Positions 6,076 to 6,799 of a stretch of DNA of 6,799 nt are shown here, in pieces. The DNA is taken from contig JAUNBY010000169.1 of the NCBI GenBank assembly GCA_030526935.1, positions 1 through 6,799 of the forward strand, written 5' to 3'. Numbering within the stretch: the first letter of the stretch is position 1; every line of letters starts with the position of its first letter. Both the position numbers and the translations under genes were made by a program. Origin of the DNA: Clostridia bacterium (GTDB lineage: Bacteria > Bacillota > Clostridia > Christensenellales > Aristaeellaceae). The notes beneath the pieces are model-generated. The model ran no database searches, was not told the DNA's origin, and was given only the letters and a program-made list of their open reading frames with translations.

Positions 6076-6096
6076 AATGACGAGATCGTCATTTTT
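6076..6096 (+). terminator. Short hairpin with T-run (weak terminator-like)
   Basis: AATGACGA (6076-6083) and TCGTCATT (6086-6093) form a perfect dyad followed by T-rich sequence to 6096 on the plus strand. The loop is only 2 nt as written, so at most a 6-bp stem forms. No plus-strand transcript is known here. On the minus strand, where the pseudogene stops just above, there is no U-tract. Confidence 0.3.
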
Positions 6097-6232
6097 AGGA
6101 TAGCATTACATATCTTGAATGTACCCTTCTCTTATTGCTATTTCACGTACAAGCTGGTATGCATGACTGAACGCTTCTCCCATAGTCACATTTTTATTGT
6201 TGTCCGCGTCTGCCGCAACCATCGCCACCCCC

Positions 6233-6242
6233 ACCCCGCGGG
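6233..6242. repeat. Left target-site duplication of the MITE
   Basis: ACCCCGCGGG, identical to 6431-6440 in direct orientation, with unlike bases on both outer and inner sides. Its core CCCGCGGG is palindromic, so direct and inverted readings partly coincide. The in-frame reconstruction supports the duplication reading. Confidence 0.7.
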
Positions 6243-6260
6243 CAATGTCATCAACCCAAG
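6243..6260. repeat. Left terminal inverted repeat of the MITE
   Basis: CAATGTCATCAACCCAAG, the exact reverse complement of 6413-6430 over 18 bp. Similarity continues less perfectly inward for about 14 bp (AGTCGTAACACCCTC against CAAGTTAACCCCTC). Confidence 0.85.
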
Positions 6261-6412
6261 AGTCGTAACACCCTCACGGGGGAACCTATCCGCCCGCTGC
6301 GGCGGGCACCTCTCCATGGCGCTACGCGCGGCGGCAGGCCATAGCACTATCAGAGAGGTTCCCCCTGATGGCCTCAGACCACGCGAAGCTCCGTGACAGA
6401 GGGGTTAACTTG

Positions 6413-6430
6413 CTTGGGTTGATGACATTG
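6413..6430. repeat. Right terminal inverted repeat of the MITE
   Basis: CTTGGGTTGATGACATTG, a perfect 18-bp reverse complement of the left end at 6243-6260. Confidence 0.85.
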
Positions 6431-6440
6431 ACCCCGCGGG
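6431..6440. repeat. Right target-site duplication of the MITE
   Basis: ACCCCGCGGG, the second copy of the 10-bp flanking direct repeat. On the minus strand it encodes the T-R-G of the interrupted signal-peptide protein. Confidence 0.7.
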
Positions 6441-6643
6441 TGCTGTCCGCCGCCGCGCTTTGCGGCAGTATCCCCATGCCCGCCAACAGGCACAGCATAA
6501 GCGCCCAAGAAACGATCCGCTTCATTTGCTTCATTTTTCCCATCCTCTCCGTACTGTCGCGCGTTTGGTTCCCCCTCGCGTCCCTGGTCTGCCCGACCGC
6601 GAATGCTCCCGGATACTGATCGCGCACCACGTATTTTTAATAT

Positions 6644-6672
6644 ATTTTATCATACTATATGATAATTTTCAA
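6644..6672 (-). promoter_or_regulatory. Promoter of the interrupted secreted-protein gene
   Basis: Minus-strand -35 TTGAAA (6672-6667), 17-nt spacer, -10 TAAAAT (6649-6644). It gives a leader of roughly 100 nt before the ATG at 6534. It remains intact although the gene is split, so the 5' part is probably still transcribed. Confidence 0.55.
6648..6664. promoter_or_regulatory. 17-bp palindromic operator candidate
   Basis: TATCATActaTATGATA: perfect 7-bp arms around 3 nt, filling the spacer between the -35 and -10 of the minus-strand promoter. The position is ideal for a dimeric repressor. The binding protein is not identifiable. Confidence 0.5.
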
Positions 6673-6746
6673 TGTTTTCATCGCAAAGCCCGAATTATTT
6701 ACCATAAGTTACGTAATGTCCTCCATAAGGTTTGTCTTTTATGCGG

Positions 6747-6775
6747 TTGCAACATGGTAATTTATGTGGTATAAT
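6747..6775 (+). promoter_or_regulatory. Strong sigma-A promoter firing out of the right edge
   Basis: Plus-strand -35 TTGCAA (6747-6752), exactly 17 nt, then a perfect -10 TATAAT (6770-6775) with an upstream TGTGG. Transcription starts near 6782 and leaves the window. An 8-bp palindrome TCAGCTGA (6786-6793) lies just past the start and may be a regulatory site. The space 6535-6746 holds only the minus-strand leader and promoter, with no gene seen. Confidence 0.7.
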
Positions 6776-6799
6776 TTGCGAACGCTCAGCTGACCGCGA

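Larger units (their letters stand above)
6243..6430. mobile_element. MITE-like non-autonomous element, 188 bp
   Basis: Bounded by perfect 18-bp inverted repeats and flanked by a perfect 10-bp direct repeat. There is no transposase ORF inside. The interior is self-complementary: GGGGGAACCT (6278-6287) pairs with AGGTTCCCCC (6356-6365), enclosing GCCCGC/GCGGGC (6292-6307). The GC-rich hairpin content and small size fit a miniature element moved in trans by a transposase elsewhere. It interrupts a secreted-protein gene. A family name cannot be assigned from the window alone. Confidence 0.8.
6106..6534 (-). pseudogene. Small secreted protein gene split by a MITE
   Basis: The N-terminal part (6534-6431) encodes a signal peptide, M-K-Q-M-K-R-I-V-S-W followed by a hydrophobic core and an Ala-Ala-Ala-Asp cleavage region. 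The C-terminal part (6232-6106) encodes A-M-V-A-A-D-A-D-N-N-K-N-V-T-M-G-E-A-F, with a canonical EF-hand-like calcium loop (D-x-D-x-N-x-N-V-T-x-x-E), and ends in G-Y-I-Q-D-M. Removing 6233-6430 (element plus one 10-bp duplicate) joins the parts in frame: 231 nt, 76 residues and a stop. GGAGAGG (6550-6544) lies 9 nt before the ATG at 6534. Similar D-A-D-x-N-x-x-V-T-x-x-E-A loops occur near the end of secreted caspase-like peptidases, so the small gene may itself be a shortened relic; I cannot prove that. As it stands, translation would run into the element and stop at 6322, giving 70 residues. Confidence 0.65.

Noticed and set aside
5900..6103. 67-codon plus-strand frame in the palindromic region
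   Set aside because: No ribosome site, rich in Arg/Pro/Gly from GC-rich hairpins, and it ends within the weak terminator-like stretch.
6243..6430. CRISPR-like or attC-like reading of the repeats
   Set aside because: There is one pair of inverted ends with no regularly spaced direct repeats and no integrase or cas gene nearby.

Overview
The window looks like an accessory stretch of an anaerobic, probably gut-associated Bacillota (Clostridia-type) chromosome of middling GC. The evidence is strong AGGAGG-type ribosome sites, Gram-positive-style sigma-A promoters, an exported FAD/FMN reductase, a DUF362 protein and a flavin reductase-rubredoxin fusion of the kind common in strict anaerobes. The species cannot be named from the sequence.

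Layout. Positions 61-4243 (minus strand) carry three co-directional genes, read right to left: a Tat-exported FAD-dependent reductase with a C-terminal covalent-FMN domain (2324-4243), a Sec-exported DUF362 protein that lacks the family's ferredoxin insert (1041-1985), and a DUF318/ArsP-type permease with a TTG start (61-966). Hairpins at 2196-2232 and 982-1025 separate the genes. DUF362 has its own candidate promoter; the permease has no room for one in the gap before it. Divergent from the reductase is a LysR regulator (4349-5218). The short space between them holds two overlapping sigma-A promoters and a perfect 7-5-7 dyad at the predicted regulator transcription start. A flavin reductase-rubredoxin protein (5232-5834, minus) converges on the LysR gene.

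The right part (about 5860-6799) has no intact conventional gene. It holds a hairpin-rich region (5867-6049) and a small secreted-protein gene on the minus strand (6106-6534) split by a 188-bp MITE-like element (6243-6430). The element has perfect 18-bp terminal inverted repeats and a perfect 10-bp flanking duplication. Removing it with one copy of the duplication restores an in-frame 76-residue ORF: a signal peptide plus an EF-hand-like loop. That gene's promoter carries a 17-bp palindrome between its -35 and -10. Near-consensus promoters fire outward at both window ends.

Working together (inference): the LysR protein probably senses a small molecule and controls an extracytoplasmic flavin-based reduction of an enoate-like acceptor. 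DUF362 and the permease may be accessory exported and membrane partners. No ApbE flavin transferase, cytochrome or quinone oxidoreductase is in the window, so the electron source lies elsewhere. The most unusual items are the in-frame-reconstructable MITE insertion and the ferredoxin-less exported DUF362 protein.
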